From Vibrio chagasii (GTDB taxonomy: Bacteria > Pseudomonadota > Gammaproteobacteria > Enterobacterales > Vibrionaceae), in NCBI RefSeq assembly GCF_024347355.1, contig NZ_AP025465.1:2108001-2172000 (forward strand): a stretch of DNA of 64,000 bases. The letters are read 5' to 3'. The notes beneath the pieces are model-generated. The model made no database searches. It was not told where the DNA came from and saw nothing but the letters and a program-made list of their open reading frames with translations. A program made the translations under genes and the position numbers. Of this stretch, positions 35,895 through 45,744 are shown in pieces. The stretch's first letter is position 1; each line of letters begins with the position of its first letter.

Positions 35895-36806
35895 ATGATA
35901 GAGCTTAAACATCTGCGAACATTGACGACCTTAAGAGACAGCGGTTCACTCACCGCAACAGCGACCTCTCTTCACCTGACTCAGTCGGCGCTTTCTCATC
36001 AATTGAAGGACCTAGAGGCGCGTATTGGTGGGCAGTTGTTCCTACGCAAAACTCGGCCAGTAAAGTTCACCTCAGAGGGTGAGATCTTGCTAAAACTCGC
36101 TGATGAGATTCAACCAAGAATCGCCAAAGCAGAGAATGAACTCGCGAGTCTGAAAGAGGACGTGAATGGTCGCCTGCATATGGCGATCGAGTGTCACTCT
36201 TGTTTTCAATGGTTAATGCCTGCTTTGAAAGAGTATCAAGTTGCTTGGCCAAGCGTGACTCTCGATTTCTCGTCCGGTTTTGGCTTTGAGCCCCTACCTG
36301 CGTTAATGGCTGGCGAGTTGGATCTGGTGATCACCTCAGATATTCAACCTCGCTCTGAGATCCACTATGAGCCACTTTTCGATTTCGAGATGCGTTTGAT
36401 CACGGCGATTAACTCACCTTTGGCTGAAAAGCCAAGCATTGATCCACAAGATCTTAGCGATCTCACAATGCTATCTTACCCGGTTCAAAAACAGCGTTTA
36501 GATGTGGTGAAACACTTCTTGCAACCTGCAGGTATTGAACCGAAGAAATGGAAGCAAGCAGACAACACCTTGATGTTAGTGCAAATGGTATCAGCCGGGT
36601 TAGGAGTTGCAGCCTTACCAAACTGGGCAATCAGTGAGTTTTCAAGACAAGGGTTGATTGCTAGTAAGCCGCTGGGTAAAGGACTTTCAAGAAGACTGTT
36701 TGCTGCGGTGAGAAATTCAGAGAAAGACAAGCGTTACCTGCAAGCATTCTTCAGCACAGCAAGGCAGCAGAGTAAGAGCCACCTGGATGGAATTGAAGTT
36801 GTTTAG
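35895..36806 (+). CDS. metR: LysR-type activator of methionine biosynthesis
   Basis: The protein is a 303-residue LysR regulator. The N-terminal winged HTH is visible (LTTLRDSGSLTATATSLHLTQSALSHQLKDLEARIGGQLFLRK), and the C-terminal effector domain binds homocysteine in known MetR. It is transcribed divergently from metE, the defining MetR context. It appears intact although its target metE is broken. A terminator follows 39 nt after the stop. Confidence 0.95.
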   Translation: MIELKHLRTLTTLRDSGSLTATATSLHLTQSALSHQLKDLEARIGGQLFLRKTRPVKFTSEGEILLKLADEIQPRIAKAENELASLKEDVNGRLHMAIECHSCFQWLMPALKEYQVAWPSVTLDFSSGFGFEPLPALMAGELDLVITSDIQPRSEIHYEPLFDFEMRLITAINSPLAEKPSIDPQDLSDLTMLSYPVQKQRLDVVKHFLQPAGIEPKKWKQADNTLMLVQMVSAGLGVAALPNWAISEFSRQGLIASKPLGKGLSRRLFAAVRNSEKDKRYLQAFFSTARQQSKSHLDGIEVV

Positions 36807-36845
36807 CTATATAAACTATTAGAGCTATACAAAAGTACAAAAACA

Positions 36846-36874
36846 AAAAAGTCACAGATTACCTGTGACTTTTT
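36846..36874. terminator. Terminator after metR
   Basis: AAAAAGTCACAG (36846-36857) and CTGTGACTTTTT (36863-36874) form a perfect palindromic stem. The A and T tracts serve both strands. Confidence 0.9.
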
Positions 36875-36924
36875 AGATTCCGCAGCATTGATTTAGCGAT
36901 ACCTGTTCATTCGCGAAACATAGA

Positions 36925-37125
36925 TTATCTTGCGTATGATTTAAATTGGTTCGTCAGTGGATCGTATTGATAGCCGAGCATGTCTAGCTTACCTACGACA
37001 CTTTCTATATCCATTTCATACATGCTAATCAGTTCTTCAAAACTGTCGCACTCTAAGCGCAGTTTTTCATTCACTATTCCCAGCAAGATAATACTATCTA
37101 GGCTTTTGACGTTACTTAAATCCAT
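36925..37125 (-). CDS. Small DUF4250-like protein
   Basis: This 66-residue soluble protein has helical content and the closing motif LDMLGYQYDPLTNQFK, characteristic of the DUF4250 family. The middle (SFEELISMYEMDIESVVGKL) looks like a degenerate helix-turn-helix. AAGGAG lies 7 nt before the ATG, a strong start. Function is unknown in the family. It is 98 nt downstream of the membrane-protein gene on the same strand and may share its transcript. Confidence 0.8.
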   Translation of the reverse strand: MDLSNVKSLDSIILLGIVNEKLRLECDSFEELISMYEMDIESVVGKLDMLGYQYDPLTNQFKSYAR

Positions 37126-37223
37126 CTCGTACTCCTTACGAACACTCTGACTAGAATTAAGTTTAGAACGCTTAATCGCCCCACGCTAAAAAACAGATCA
37201 CACTTCTTTACTCACAGAAATAC

Positions 37224-37904
37224 TTACAGTACCCAAATTGGTGTTAGGCCAACGACAGCGGCTAACAACATCAGTAGTGACACCGTAAGTTGCACCTTCT
37301 CTGGCGTTTTAACAAACAGTAGGTGCCAACACCACACCACGATTGAAGAGATAAGCAGTGCGAAGCTGAACAACAATGCTGAGATAACAGGCTCTAACTG
37401 AGCTTCAGAAAGTGAGTAAACGTTCACAACCGTCGCGAGTACTACCAACATTCCTGTTAATACACCTACAACTGGCAAAACACGGTGAAACGCTTGTAAG
37501 CGCGTTCTTGCGATAGTCAGCAATAGATGAGCAAACGCCGCACCTAACAAAACCACCAGCAATAATGTTGCAATAATGCCGACCACCGTTGGTTGCTCAA
37601 ATGCTTGGATAGCAACATAAGACAGCGCTAAACCACACGCTAAATACATCACCCAAATCGGGCCCGAGTCACGTGTTTTCTTAGTCTGAACTTGAGAATA
37701 GAAATAAAAGATTGCGAACACGACAAGAAACGCTTCGACCTTGACTGAAGCCACGGCTAACCAAAGTACGCCAATCGCTGGTAGCATTTTGTGGATACGA
37801 CCACGTTGCCCAGGGCAAATATCACCCTTTACCAGGATCAGAGTTAAGATCAGTTGAGCTCCTAATAACATTGGAGCAAATTGCAGTAATAATGTTTCGA
37901 CCAT
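37224..37904 (-). CDS. Polytopic membrane protein of unknown function
   Basis: The 226 residues contain about seven hydrophobic segments (e.g. [64 protein letters not shown]). Loops are short, with no conserved charged motif in the membrane. No family is recognised. The ATG at 37904 has a weak ribosome binding site. It lies between a DUF4250-like gene and a radical SAM gene in opposite orientation. A transporter, sensor or lipid-modifying role cannot be distinguished. Confidence 0.7.
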   Translation of the reverse strand: MVETLLLQFAPMLLGAQLILTLILVKGDICPGQRGRIHKMLPAIGVLWLAVASVKVEAFLVVFAIFYFYSQVQTKKTRDSGPIWVMYLACGLALSYVAIQAFEQPTVVGIIATLLLVVLLGAAFAHLLLTIARTRLQAFHRVLPVVGVLTGMLVVLATVVNVYSLSEAQLEPVISALLFSFALLISSIVVWCWHLLFVKTPEKVQLTVSLLMLLAAVVGLTPIWVL

Positions 37905-38141
37905 TGTGGATCTACTTATCTAGACTTATTTTCGCGAATAATATCAAAAACTGCTGCGAACACTAATCAAAATCACAAATTAGCGACGTTATTCAAGGCT
38001 TCAACTATGCTGTTGGTTGGCTCTTTTGTGGTTTTTATCAGCAAAATGACGAAAGACACCAAAACTAACAGGGGCATGTTCTTCTGGCTAGTCAGGGCGC
38101 ATGCCGCTATAATTCCCGCCTCAAAAATCAGAGGTCGAAAT

Positions 38142-40517
38142 ATGTACAGCGATATCACTCCTATTCACGAACACAAAAAATACTGGGCCGAGTGCTACGG
38201 AACAGCACCCTTTTTGCCTACCAGTAGAAAGGAGATGGATGCTCTTGGATGGGATAGCTGTGACATTATTATCGTAACTGGTGACGCTTATGTTGATCAC
38301 CCGAGCTTTGGTATGGCTATCATCGGCCGTCTTCTTGAAGCTCAAGGCTTCCGCGTGGGCATCATCGCTCAACCGAAGTGGGACAATAAAGATGCCTTCA
38401 TGAAGCTAGGAAAACCAAACCTATTCTTCGGCATCACTGCGGGTAACATGGACTCCATGATCAACCGCTATACCTCTGATCGCAAATTACGTCACGATGA
38501 TGCATACACGCCAAATAACGAAGGTGGTAAGCGTCCTGATCGTGCAACTTTGGTTTACTCTCAGCGTTGTCGTGAAGCCTATAAAGGCGCACCAATAATA
38601 TTGGGTGGTATCGAAGCGAGCTTGCGTCGTGTAGCTCACTACGACTACTGGTCGGATAAAGTTCGTCGCTCTGTACTGTTTGATGCAAAAGCGGACATCC
38701 TGCTATTTGGTAACGCAGAGCGTGCACTAGTAGAAGTGGCACACCGCCTTGCTGATGGTGAAGAGATCTCTAGCCTCACCAATATTCGTGGTACGGCAAT
38801 CAACCTGCCTGCTGCACCTGAAGGTTACAAGATCATCGACTCTTCTCGTATCGAAAAGCCAAATAAAGCTTACGTACCAGTAAACCCGTACGAAGTGGAA
38901 ACGCAATGCGATACCAAAAAAGATGAAGAGCCAAAGGCGCAGCCAATTACGATTCGCCCTTCTCGTCACGATGCGAAAACAACCGCGGTTCGTATACCTG
39001 CGTTCGAAAAGCTTAACAACGACCGTATTCTTTACGCTCACGCAAGCCGTATCTTACACCTAGAGACAAACCCGTACTCAGGCCGGGCTCTGATTCAACG
39101 TCACGGTGACCGCGAGCTTTGGGTTAACCAAGCACCAATCCCTCTAGCAACAGAAGAGATGGATTACGTGTTTGGCCTTGCTTATAAGCGTGTACCTCAC
39201 CCGATGTACGGCAAAGCAAAGATTCCAGCCTACGAGATGATCAAAACCTCGGTAAACATCATGCGTGGCTGTTTTGGTGGTTGTTCTTTCTGTTCAATCA
39301 CAGAACATGAAGGTCGTATCATCCAGAACCGTTCAAAAGAATCTATCTTGGATGAGATCGAAGACATCAAAGATAAAGTACCTGGCTTTACTGGTACCAT
39401 TTCTGACTTGGGCGGTCCAACAGCGAACATGTACCGTTTAGGTTGTTCAGACCCGAAAGCAGAAGTGAACTGTCGTCGCCCATCGTGTGTGTTCCCGAAA
39501 ATCTGTGAGAAGCTAAACACAGACCACAAACACACCATCGACCTGTATCGTTCAGCGAGAAAAGTACCAGGCGTTAAGAAGATCATGATCGCTTCTGGTG
39601 TTCGTTACGACTTGGCGATTGAATCACCAGAATACGTGCGTGAGCTTGTAACGCACCACGTAGGTGGCTATTTGAAAATTGCTCCAGAGCATACTGAAAA
39701 AGGCCCACTAGATCTGATGATGAAACCGGGTATGGGCACTTACGATCGTTTCAAAGAGATGTTCGAGAAGTACAGCGCTGAAGCCGGTAAGAAGCAGTAC
39801 CTAATTCCTTACTTCATCTCGGCTCACCCGGGCACAGAAGATGAAGACATGCTGAACCTGGCATTGTGGCTTAAAAAGCACAACTATGAGTGTGACCAAG
39901 TACAGAACTTCTACCCATCGCCAATGTGTAACGCAACGTCGATGTACTACTCAGAGACAAACCCTCTGAAACGCGTTAAATACAAAAAGCGTGAAGATAT
40001 TCCTGTGCCAAAAGGTGACCGTCAACGTCGTCTGCATAAAGCACTGCTTCGCTACCACGATCCAGAGAACTGGAAACTGATTCGTGAAGCTTTGATCGAC
40101 ATGGGTAAAAAACACCTGATTGGTGATAAACCAGGTTGCTTGGTTCCTGAAGATGACTTTGATGCTCAAACACCAGCGCAGCGTCGCAAGTCTGGTCGTC
40201 ACGGTTCACAACGTTTTGCTACTAAGCACAGCAAATCTCAACCAGGATTAGGCGGCGAGAAGCCACGTAACCACTCTAAATCTGGTGGCAATAAGCCTAA
40301 ACCAGGTGGTAAGAAACCTGCTGGTAACGGCAATGGTGGACAAGGTAACAGTGGTGGTAATGGAAACTCTCGTAAGCCAGCAACGGGCTTCATCAAGAAA
40401 GGACCGGGCGGTCAATCGCAAGGCAATGGCAAACCAAACCGCAATAAAGGTGGTAATGGCCAAAGTGGAAAACCAGCAGGTAACGGAAAGAGCCGTCAAC
40501 GTGCCGCACAACGCTAA
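38142..40517 (+). CDS. YgiQ-family radical SAM protein
   Basis: The start is at [20 protein letters not shown] (38142), behind AGAGGTCGAAAT, giving 791 residues; the frame from 38007 adds 45 non-family residues. An N-terminal cobalamin-binding-like domain ([30 protein letters not shown]) precedes the radical SAM core with CxxxCxxC in [14 protein letters not shown] family-specific Cys cluster ([24 protein letters not shown]) may hold a second cofactor. The last ~70 residues are a Gly/Asn/Lys low-complexity tail ([18 protein letters not shown]), probably disordered. The substrate of YgiQ proteins is not settled. It is monocistronic with a terminator. Confidence 0.93.
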   Translation: MYSDITPIHEHKKYWAECYGTAPFLPTSRKEMDALGWDSCDIIIVTGDAYVDHPSFGMAIIGRLLEAQGFRVGIIAQPKWDNKDAFMKLGKPNLFFGITAGNMDSMINRYTSDRKLRHDDAYTPNNEGGKRPDRATLVYSQRCREAYKGAPIILGGIEASLRRVAHYDYWSDKVRRSVLFDAKADILLFGNAERALVEVAHRLADGEEISSLTNIRGTAINLPAAPEGYKIIDSSRIEKPNKAYVPVNPYEVETQCDTKKDEEPKAQPITIRPSRHDAKTTAVRIPAFEKLNNDRILYAHASRILHLETNPYSGRALIQRHGDRELWVNQAPIPLATEEMDYVFGLAYKRVPHPMYGKAKIPAYEMIKTSVNIMRGCFGGCSFCSITEHEGRIIQNRSKESILDEIEDIKDKVPGFTGTISDLGGPTANMYRLGCSDPKAEVNCRRPSCVFPKICEKLNTDHKHTIDLYRSARKVPGVKKIMIASGVRYDLAIESPEYVRELVTHHVGGYLKIAPEHTEKGPLDLMMKPGMGTYDRFKEMFEKYSAEAGKKQYLIPYFISAHPGTEDEDMLNLALWLKKHNYECDQVQNFYPSPMCNATSMYYSETNPLKRVKYKKREDIPVPKGDRQRRLHKALLRYHDPENWKLIREALIDMGKKHLIGDKPGCLVPEDDFDAQTPAQRRKSGRHGSQRFATKHSKSQPGLGGEKPRNHSKSGGNKPKPGGKKPAGNGNGGQGNSGGNGNSRKPATGFIKKGPGGQSQGNGKPNRNKGGNGQSGKPAGNGKSRQRAAQR

Positions 40518-40554
40518 TCTTATAAGCCGATACTATTAGCGAACACAAAAACAC

Positions 40555-40583
40555 AAAGCGCAGCTATTTAGCTGCGCTTTTTC
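40555..40583. terminator. Terminator after the YgiQ-family gene
   Basis: AGCGCAGCT (40557-40565) and AGCTGCGCT (40570-40578) are perfect complements with an ATTT loop and a T run. Confidence 0.9.
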
Positions 40584-40627
40584 ATGTCTGTTATCAATAA
40601 CTACTTGGCTATATGATTACAAGGAGT

Positions 40628-41092
40628 TTAACGAGTAAAGACCCAATATTGACTAAATAGGTAGTTAGTCACCATACCGACCAAGATACCAACTGCCATT
40701 GCGATAAACACAGCACCAGTAAACACTGGCAGTAGTTCTACCATCAACTTAAAGCAAAGCAGGTTAGGTACCGCTGATATCGATGCGGAGAACATGAATT
40801 TTTGCCACTGAATCAGTTTATCTGACCAACGCCCCTGCCCCTTGAACCCAAAGGTCAGCACGCGATTACCAAACCACGTTGTCGTTGCTGCAGCAATGAA
40901 CGAGCCTATTCTCGCCGTCATTAAAGGCAAACCAACAATGTAATGCAGAAAGGCCAATACCGCACAATCAACAACAAACCCACCAGCACCAACCACAGCA
41001 AATCGAACCATCTTATGATGGGATTGGAGCTTTTGACTTTGTGCCTGAAGCTTGTTGTTGAGCATTTGCAGTCCTGAGTTAACGCTGAACAT
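40628..41092 (-). CDS. GtrA-family lipid-sugar flippase-like protein
   Basis: Four transmembrane segments and the GtrA motif RFAVVGAGGFVVDCAVLAFLHYIVG identify the family. Members are proposed to translocate undecaprenyl-phosphate-linked sugars across the inner membrane. The ATG at 41092 is taken (154 residues); GTG at 41101 would also fit and gives 157. It overlaps the end of the ArnT-like gene, so the three genes are translationally coupled. It is the last gene in the cluster GT2, ArnT-like, GtrA. Confidence 0.88.
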   Translation of the reverse strand: MFSVNSGLQMLNNKLQAQSQKLQSHHKMVRFAVVGAGGFVVDCAVLAFLHYIVGLPLMTARIGSFIAAATTTWFGNRVLTFGFKGQGRWSDKLIQWQKFMFSASISAVPNLLCFKLMVELLPVFTGAVFIAMAVGILVGMVTNYLFSQYWVFTR

Positions 41093-42548
41093 CACTTTCA
41101 CTTCGGATGTAGCTCAACGACAGATTGGGTTTGATGTTTTGGCTGTGACAAGTGAATAAAGCACGCTTTATTTTCACCGTTGGTTCCAAAATACAGGTCA
41201 GCGCATTTTCTTTTATCTTGGTTTCTACTTCTGCCCTTTTACCAATCAAGTAGAACTTGTCGATGCCATCTAGTTGCTCGATATCGAGCAGTTTCTTTGC
41301 TTGCCCGTGGCTATAAAACTGACCGGAGAATGGTCGCTTACCCACATAGAAGCTTGGCGCAGAATCCGTAATCTGTTCGAAGATGATACGGTCACTCTTC
41401 TCGTTCGCCTTACCTAGGTTTAAGTAAACCATCGCAATCATCAGCAACACTGGAAGAACCAATGCCACGCTCGAGAACCACTTCTTATCTTTTTCCACTA
41501 CGAGTATAGCAACCAACAAACCAAGAGCAGGAATACCCGGTAACACGTAAGCAGGAAGAATGTTACCTGCCATGGTGAATAGAATTAGAGGTGAGATTAA
41601 CCAGCACACCAGAAATGAAAACAGCCCACGATTTTCAGCGTTAATTTGAGCGATTTTGCTGCGACGAGCGAACGCTAAAACAGGTAAAATAATCGACCAA
41701 GGTGCCGCGGCTTGAAGCCAGAATACCCAGATCATACCTCGCGTTTCATCATGAGCAGAACCATAAAGATCCCCTTCCCAGCCGCTTACTACAAAGCGTT
41801 TGAAATGTTCACCAACGATGAAATAATCAATAAACCCTGGTGTCGCGATTTCAGCCATGATATACCACGGCAACGCAATAGCTAGCATTACACCAATACC
41901 AGATAACAGTGGGAAACGTTGCCAAAGGACTTTGAAAGCGCCAATAAACCCGTGTTGTAAAACTAACCAGGGGAAAACCGCGATACCCATGATAACAATC
42001 GCAACAGGACCTTTTGCAAGTAAGCCTAGCGCCAAACCAATGAAACCGATATATCCCCAATTTCTATTGGTCTTATCGCTTCCTTCTCCTTGCCAGCACA
42101 GATAAAACCCCAACATCGCAATCGTCATAGACAAGGTTAACGCCATATCAGTCATTACAGCGCCAGCAGCAATCGAGAAGATTCCACATGTTGCCAATAC
42201 AACAGCAGTAACTAACGCGCTCTGACCCACTCGTTTTGCCATATAAGCGGTCAATAGAATCGTCGCGACACCAGCTAGCCAATGGGGTGCACGAACCGCA
42301 AATTCATTCAGGCCAAATAGCTGAATACCAACCGCACTCATCCAAGTAAACATTGGAGGCTTGCCCCAGAAAGGAATACCGTAATCGAATTGTGGAGTTA
42401 ACCAATTTCCCGTTTCGATCATCAAACGAGCCATTTCACCATAGCGTGCTTCCGTGGTATCCATTAGTGGGTATGTCGCTAGGGATAAAAGCCTCAAAAC
42501 CAGAGCAAAAGCCAGTAAATACCATAGGTGCGTTCTATTCAGGCTCAT
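41079..42548 (-). CDS. ArnT/PMT-like lipid-linked sugar transferase
   Basis: The 489-residue GT-C protein has about 11-12 membrane helices. The first periplasmic loop reads YPLMDTTEARYGEMARLMIETGNWLTPQFDYGIPFWGKPPM, with the catalytic acid and metal-binding E typical of ArnT and dolichyl-mannosyl transferases. A short soluble C-terminal domain follows (~390-489). ArnT uses undecaprenyl-phosphate sugars on lipid A. Whether this enzyme modifies lipid A, O-antigen or a protein is not evident. Start and the upstream stop overlap by 4 nt (ATGA). Confidence 0.88.
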   Translation of the reverse strand: MSLNRTHLWYLLAFALVLRLLSLATYPLMDTTEARYGEMARLMIETGNWLTPQFDYGIPFWGKPPMFTWMSAVGIQLFGLNEFAVRAPHWLAGVATILLTAYMAKRVGQSALVTAVVLATCGIFSIAAGAVMTDMALTLSMTIAMLGFYLCWQGEGSDKTNRNWGYIGFIGLALGLLAKGPVAIVIMGIAVFPWLVLQHGFIGAFKVLWQRFPLLSGIGVMLAIALPWYIMAEIATPGFIDYFIVGEHFKRFVVSGWEGDLYGSAHDETRGMIWVFWLQAAAPWSIILPVLAFARRSKIAQINAENRGLFSFLVCWLISPLILFTMAGNILPAYVLPGIPALGLLVAILVVEKDKKWFSSVALVLPVLLMIAMVYLNLGKANEKSDRIIFEQITDSAPSFYVGKRPFSGQFYSHGQAKKLLDIEQLDGIDKFYLIGKRAEVETKIKENALTCILEPTVKIKRALFTCHSQNIKPNLSLSYIRSESDVQR

Positions 42549-43564
42549 GCCGATTTCTCTAGTTTAAAGTGTGTTTTTAATGCGGGTGTAACAACCACAG
42601 ACTGGATCAAATACAAAGGACGATTCTTGGTTTCAATGAAGATACGACCTATGTATTCCCCCATTAAACCGATACTCAGAAGTTGAATGCCGCCGAGGGC
42701 AAGTTGAACCACCATCATGGATGGGTATCCTGTGATTGGCTCACCAAACATCATAGTTTTGAAGACAATAACCATCCCGTAGATAAACGCGCTCAGCGCG
42801 ACCAAACCACCCACAGCCGTCGCAATACGCAGCGGTCGAATTGAGAATGACGTAATACCATCCATTGCTAACCCGATCAGCTTGAGGTAGTTCCACTTCG
42901 TCTCACCACAGAAACGCGCATCACGATTAAATTGAATGGTCGCTTGGCGGAAGCCCGGCCATGAAAAAATGCCTTTCATGTAGCGGTTACGTTCTGGAAG
43001 TTGGTTAATATGGTCGACAACTTCACGGCTCAGCAGTCGGAAGTCACCGACATTCTCAGGAACATCAATCTTAGCCGCTGCATTCATCACTTTATAAAAG
43101 CTGGCCGCTGAAAACTTCTTAAACCAGGTTTCTCCGTCACGTTGGCGACGTTGCATATTGACCACGTCATAGCCTTCACGCCATTTGGCAATGATTTTAG
43201 GAATTAACTCAGGTGGGTCTTGTAAGTCTGCATCTAATAAGATCACCGCTTGTCCGCGACAATGCTCTAAGCCTGCACTCATCGCCGACTCTTTACCGAA
43301 ATTGCGGCTCAGTCCGATAACAGAAATAGAACTGTTGATAGAAGTAAATGAGCTCACCACGTCTAAGCTGTTATCTTTACTGCCATCATCGACATAAACG
43401 ATCTCACTGGTAATCGACAGGCTATCTAACACCTTGGTTAAGCGTGAATGAAACTCTTCCAACACCTCTTGTTCGTTATAAAAAGGCACAATGATAGACA
43501 GCAAAACCGCTGGGTGGATCTGCGAGAGGGATTCTTTAGGTCGGCTAATATGAAGTTCAGACAT
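42545..43564 (-). CDS. GT2 polyisoprenyl-phosphate glycosyltransferase (GtrB/ArnC-like)
   Basis: The N-terminal GT-A domain shows LSIIVPFYNEQEVLEEF, VYVDDGSKDNSLDV and the DxD-type LLDADLQDPPELI. Two C-terminal transmembrane helices (IATAVGGLVALSAFIYGMVIVF, MVVQLALGGIQLLSIGLMGEYIGRIF) anchor it. The family puts a sugar from NDP-sugar onto undecaprenyl phosphate at the cytoplasmic face, supplying the flippase and the ArnT-like enzyme that follow. It is the first gene of the three-gene cluster and lies divergent from a two-component pair. Confidence 0.92.
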   Translation of the reverse strand: MSELHISRPKESLSQIHPAVLLSIIVPFYNEQEVLEEFHSRLTKVLDSLSITSEIVYVDDGSKDNSLDVVSSFTSINSSISVIGLSRNFGKESAMSAGLEHCRGQAVILLDADLQDPPELIPKIIAKWREGYDVVNMQRRQRDGETWFKKFSAASFYKVMNAAAKIDVPENVGDFRLLSREVVDHINQLPERNRYMKGIFSWPGFRQATIQFNRDARFCGETKWNYLKLIGLAMDGITSFSIRPLRIATAVGGLVALSAFIYGMVIVFKTMMFGEPITGYPSMMVVQLALGGIQLLSIGLMGEYIGRIFIETKNRPLYLIQSVVVTPALKTHFKLEKSA

Positions 43565-43689
43565 AATACGTTCTTCTATTTATTAATCTGAGATCAATTT
43601 ACGCGCTCATAAGTGAAAGTTATGTTATTGACATATTTTTCACGCTCACCCAGGATAATGTTAGTGTCTATTTCTGTATGAGAATCAAA

Positions 43690-44367
43690 ATGAAACGAGT
43701 TCTATTGGTCGAAGATAACCGTGAAATTGCAGGTGTCTTGTTTGATTATTTTGAGTGTATTGGCATGGAACTCGATTATGCCGACAATGGTGAGCTTGGC
43801 CTGCAACTCGCGATGGATAACTCTTTTGATATCATTATTTTAGATCTGATGTTGCCACGAATGGATGGACTGACAGTTTGCAACAAACTACGAGATCAAG
43901 GCAACGCAACGCCGATCCTGATGCTGACTGCACTCGATAGCCGCGAAGATATGCTGAAAGGCTTTGACCACGGTGCAGATGACTATCTCACCAAGCCCTT
44001 TGACTTAGATATTCTCGAAGCAAGGATGAATGCGCTGGTTCGCCGTTACCGCGGAAAAGTCGCCTCCTCTAAGCTTCAATTTGACGAGCTCACCATCGAC
44101 CAGAAAACCCGCAAAGCTTACCGTCAAGACAAGCTACTTGCACTCAACCCAACCACCTATACCATTCTTGAGATGCTGTGCCAGAATGCACCTGAAGTGG
44201 TAACGCGTGAAGACATCTCGTACAAGCTATGGGAAGAAGACGAACCGAACAACGATGTGCTACGTAGTCACATCTACCAACTGCGTAATCAACTCGATAA
44301 GCCCTTTGATACCCAGATGCTAATTACGGTTCCTAAGGTTGGATTCCGCCTGGAGTCTTACAATTGA
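43690..44367 (+). CDS. OmpR-family response regulator
   Basis: A receiver domain (LLVEDNREIAG, phosphoacceptor in IIILDLMLPRMDG, TALDSRED, Lys in YLTKPFD) is joined to a winged-helix effector (ISYKLWEEDEPNNDVLRSHIYQLRNQLDKPF). The ATG at 43690 (MKRVLLVEDN) fits the family; the ATG at 43678 would add four residues, and neither has a strong ribosome binding site. The size and style resemble the CarR/VprA group that controls lipid A modification in V. cholerae, a resemblance only. It lies divergent from the sugar-transfer cluster, with which it shares a 125-nt promoter region. Stop overlaps the kinase start. Confidence 0.93.
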   Translation: MKRVLLVEDNREIAGVLFDYFECIGMELDYADNGELGLQLAMDNSFDIIILDLMLPRMDGLTVCNKLRDQGNATPILMLTALDSREDMLKGFDHGADDYLTKPFDLDILEARMNALVRRYRGKVASSKLQFDELTIDQKTRKAYRQDKLLALNPTTYTILEMLCQNAPEVVTREDISYKLWEEDEPNNDVLRSHIYQLRNQLDKPFDTQMLITVPKVGFRLESYN

Positions 44368-45620
44368 TTCTCAATGTTCTCACTAGTACAAAAACCCTAA
44401 CAGGCCGCTTAGCGCTTTTCTTTGGCTTAATGGCGGTGATTGTGACGGCATTTGTCTATGTGGTCTTTATATCTGCACTGTTTTTGTCTGAAGACAGCGT
44501 CGGCGAAAGGCGAATCCTGATTGACCGCAACTACGCCATCAGTCAGTTTCAAGCTGGGGAGAATGGTGAATTAAGAATAGATGAACTGACCACCGCCTAT
44601 AATGACCCAACTCTCATACCGGAAGAGTACTCTAAATTTATAAAAGGCAGAGAAAACTTCCTTGGCGAAGTGGGTCAAGAACCAAACTCGCGCATGGTCT
44701 ATGTTGGTGAGTACACACACCAAGGAAAAACCTATCCTATTATTTTACTGTCTGAAATAGACCTTATCGAACTGGACCAAACAGAATCAGTGTACGCAAC
44801 AATGTTCATACTTACATTGCTCTCTATCCTAATTTTTTGCTTTGGTTCAATACTTTATCGATTATCCAAACGGCTTATTGAACCATTTAACTCTCTCTCT
44901 GCACAGCTTGAGTCGAACAAACTCAACCTCAACGAAGAATTTGGAGTAAGTGACGATGCTGCGATTGAATTCCGTCAACTGACCGATCAACTCAATCAAT
45001 ATCGTCGAGAAATCAACTCCCTTATCAAACGTGAGCAAGCCTTTGCACGCTACGCAAGCCATGAATTGAGAACACCATTAACGGTTGCACGTGGTGCTAA
45101 TAAGCTATTGCTTCGTAGTGATACGACCGATTTTCAATCTCGTCAGGTTGAGCGTATTGATGACGCCATCGTGCAGATGTCGGAGATGGTCGATGCCTTG
45201 CTTGGCCTCGTGAGATATGAAAGAAACAGTGACGACGCACCACTGCGCTTATTTAGCCAACAAGAACTAGAAGCTATTGTGTCAAAAAGCACTTCACAGG
45301 CCTCTGACAAAGAGGTCGAGATATCATTAACCGTTGAGTCTGAGCCGACCATTCAAGCCACCAGCGCTATCATGAACATGCTGATTGGTAACCTACTAAG
45401 GAATGCTATTGCTGCGACCAATAGTGGTACTGTGACAATTACTTTGTCTCAAAACGGCATTACGATTGAAGACCAAGGCGAAGGCTTACAAGATCAATAC
45501 AACCCTAACGGTCACGGCTTAGGGTTACTGATTGTTGACGACCTGTGTCAACGCTATCACTGGGACTTCAAACTGTTCAACCGAACTTGCGGTGGATGCA
45601 CAGCTCAAATCACCTTTTAG
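44364..45620 (+). CDS. Sensor histidine kinase, partner of the adjacent regulator
   Basis: It is a two-TM kinase: TM1 (LALFFGLMAVIVTAFVYVVFISALFL), a ~110-residue periplasmic domain (Glu/Asp-rich), TM2 (TMFILTLLSILIFCFGSILY), a HAMP-like linker, HisKA (FARYASHELRTPLTVARGA) and HATPase with MLIGNLLRNAIAA, DQGEGL and HGLGLLIV. The TTG at 44364 is used: GGAG lies 9 nt upstream, and the codon overlaps the regulator's stop (TTGA), coupling the two. The acidic periplasmic loop could sense cations or cationic peptides, an inference from the PhoQ/CarS type. Confidence 0.9.
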   Translation: MILNVLTSTKTLTGRLALFFGLMAVIVTAFVYVVFISALFLSEDSVGERRILIDRNYAISQFQAGENGELRIDELTTAYNDPTLIPEEYSKFIKGRENFLGEVGQEPNSRMVYVGEYTHQGKTYPIILLSEIDLIELDQTESVYATMFILTLLSILIFCFGSILYRLSKRLIEPFNSLSAQLESNKLNLNEEFGVSDDAAIEFRQLTDQLNQYRREINSLIKREQAFARYASHELRTPLTVARGANKLLLRSDTTDFQSRQVERIDDAIVQMSEMVDALLGLVRYERNSDDAPLRLFSQQELEAIVSKSTSQASDKEVEISLTVESEPTIQATSAIMNMLIGNLLRNAIAATNSGTVTITLSQNGITIEDQGEGLQDQYNPNGHGLGLLIVDDLCQRYHWDFKLFNRTCGGCTAQITF

Positions 45621-45744
45621 AGCGATCAATATCGAGTGAAAACTTGATGTTGTTGGTTTACAGAGCCAATAACCTGCTAGATACTCGTAAGTCCAATTTG
45701 ATTTTAAAATGCTGGTTTTTTAGTCAGCATTTTTACTAAGTGCG

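Noticed and set aside
35641..35895. MetR binding site TGAA-N5-TTCA
   Set aside because: No good match found; only MetJ-like 8-mers are visible.
43628..43659. TTGACA / GATAAT promoter for the response regulator
   Set aside because: The hexamers are 20 nt apart, beyond the normal range, so I did not annotate it.
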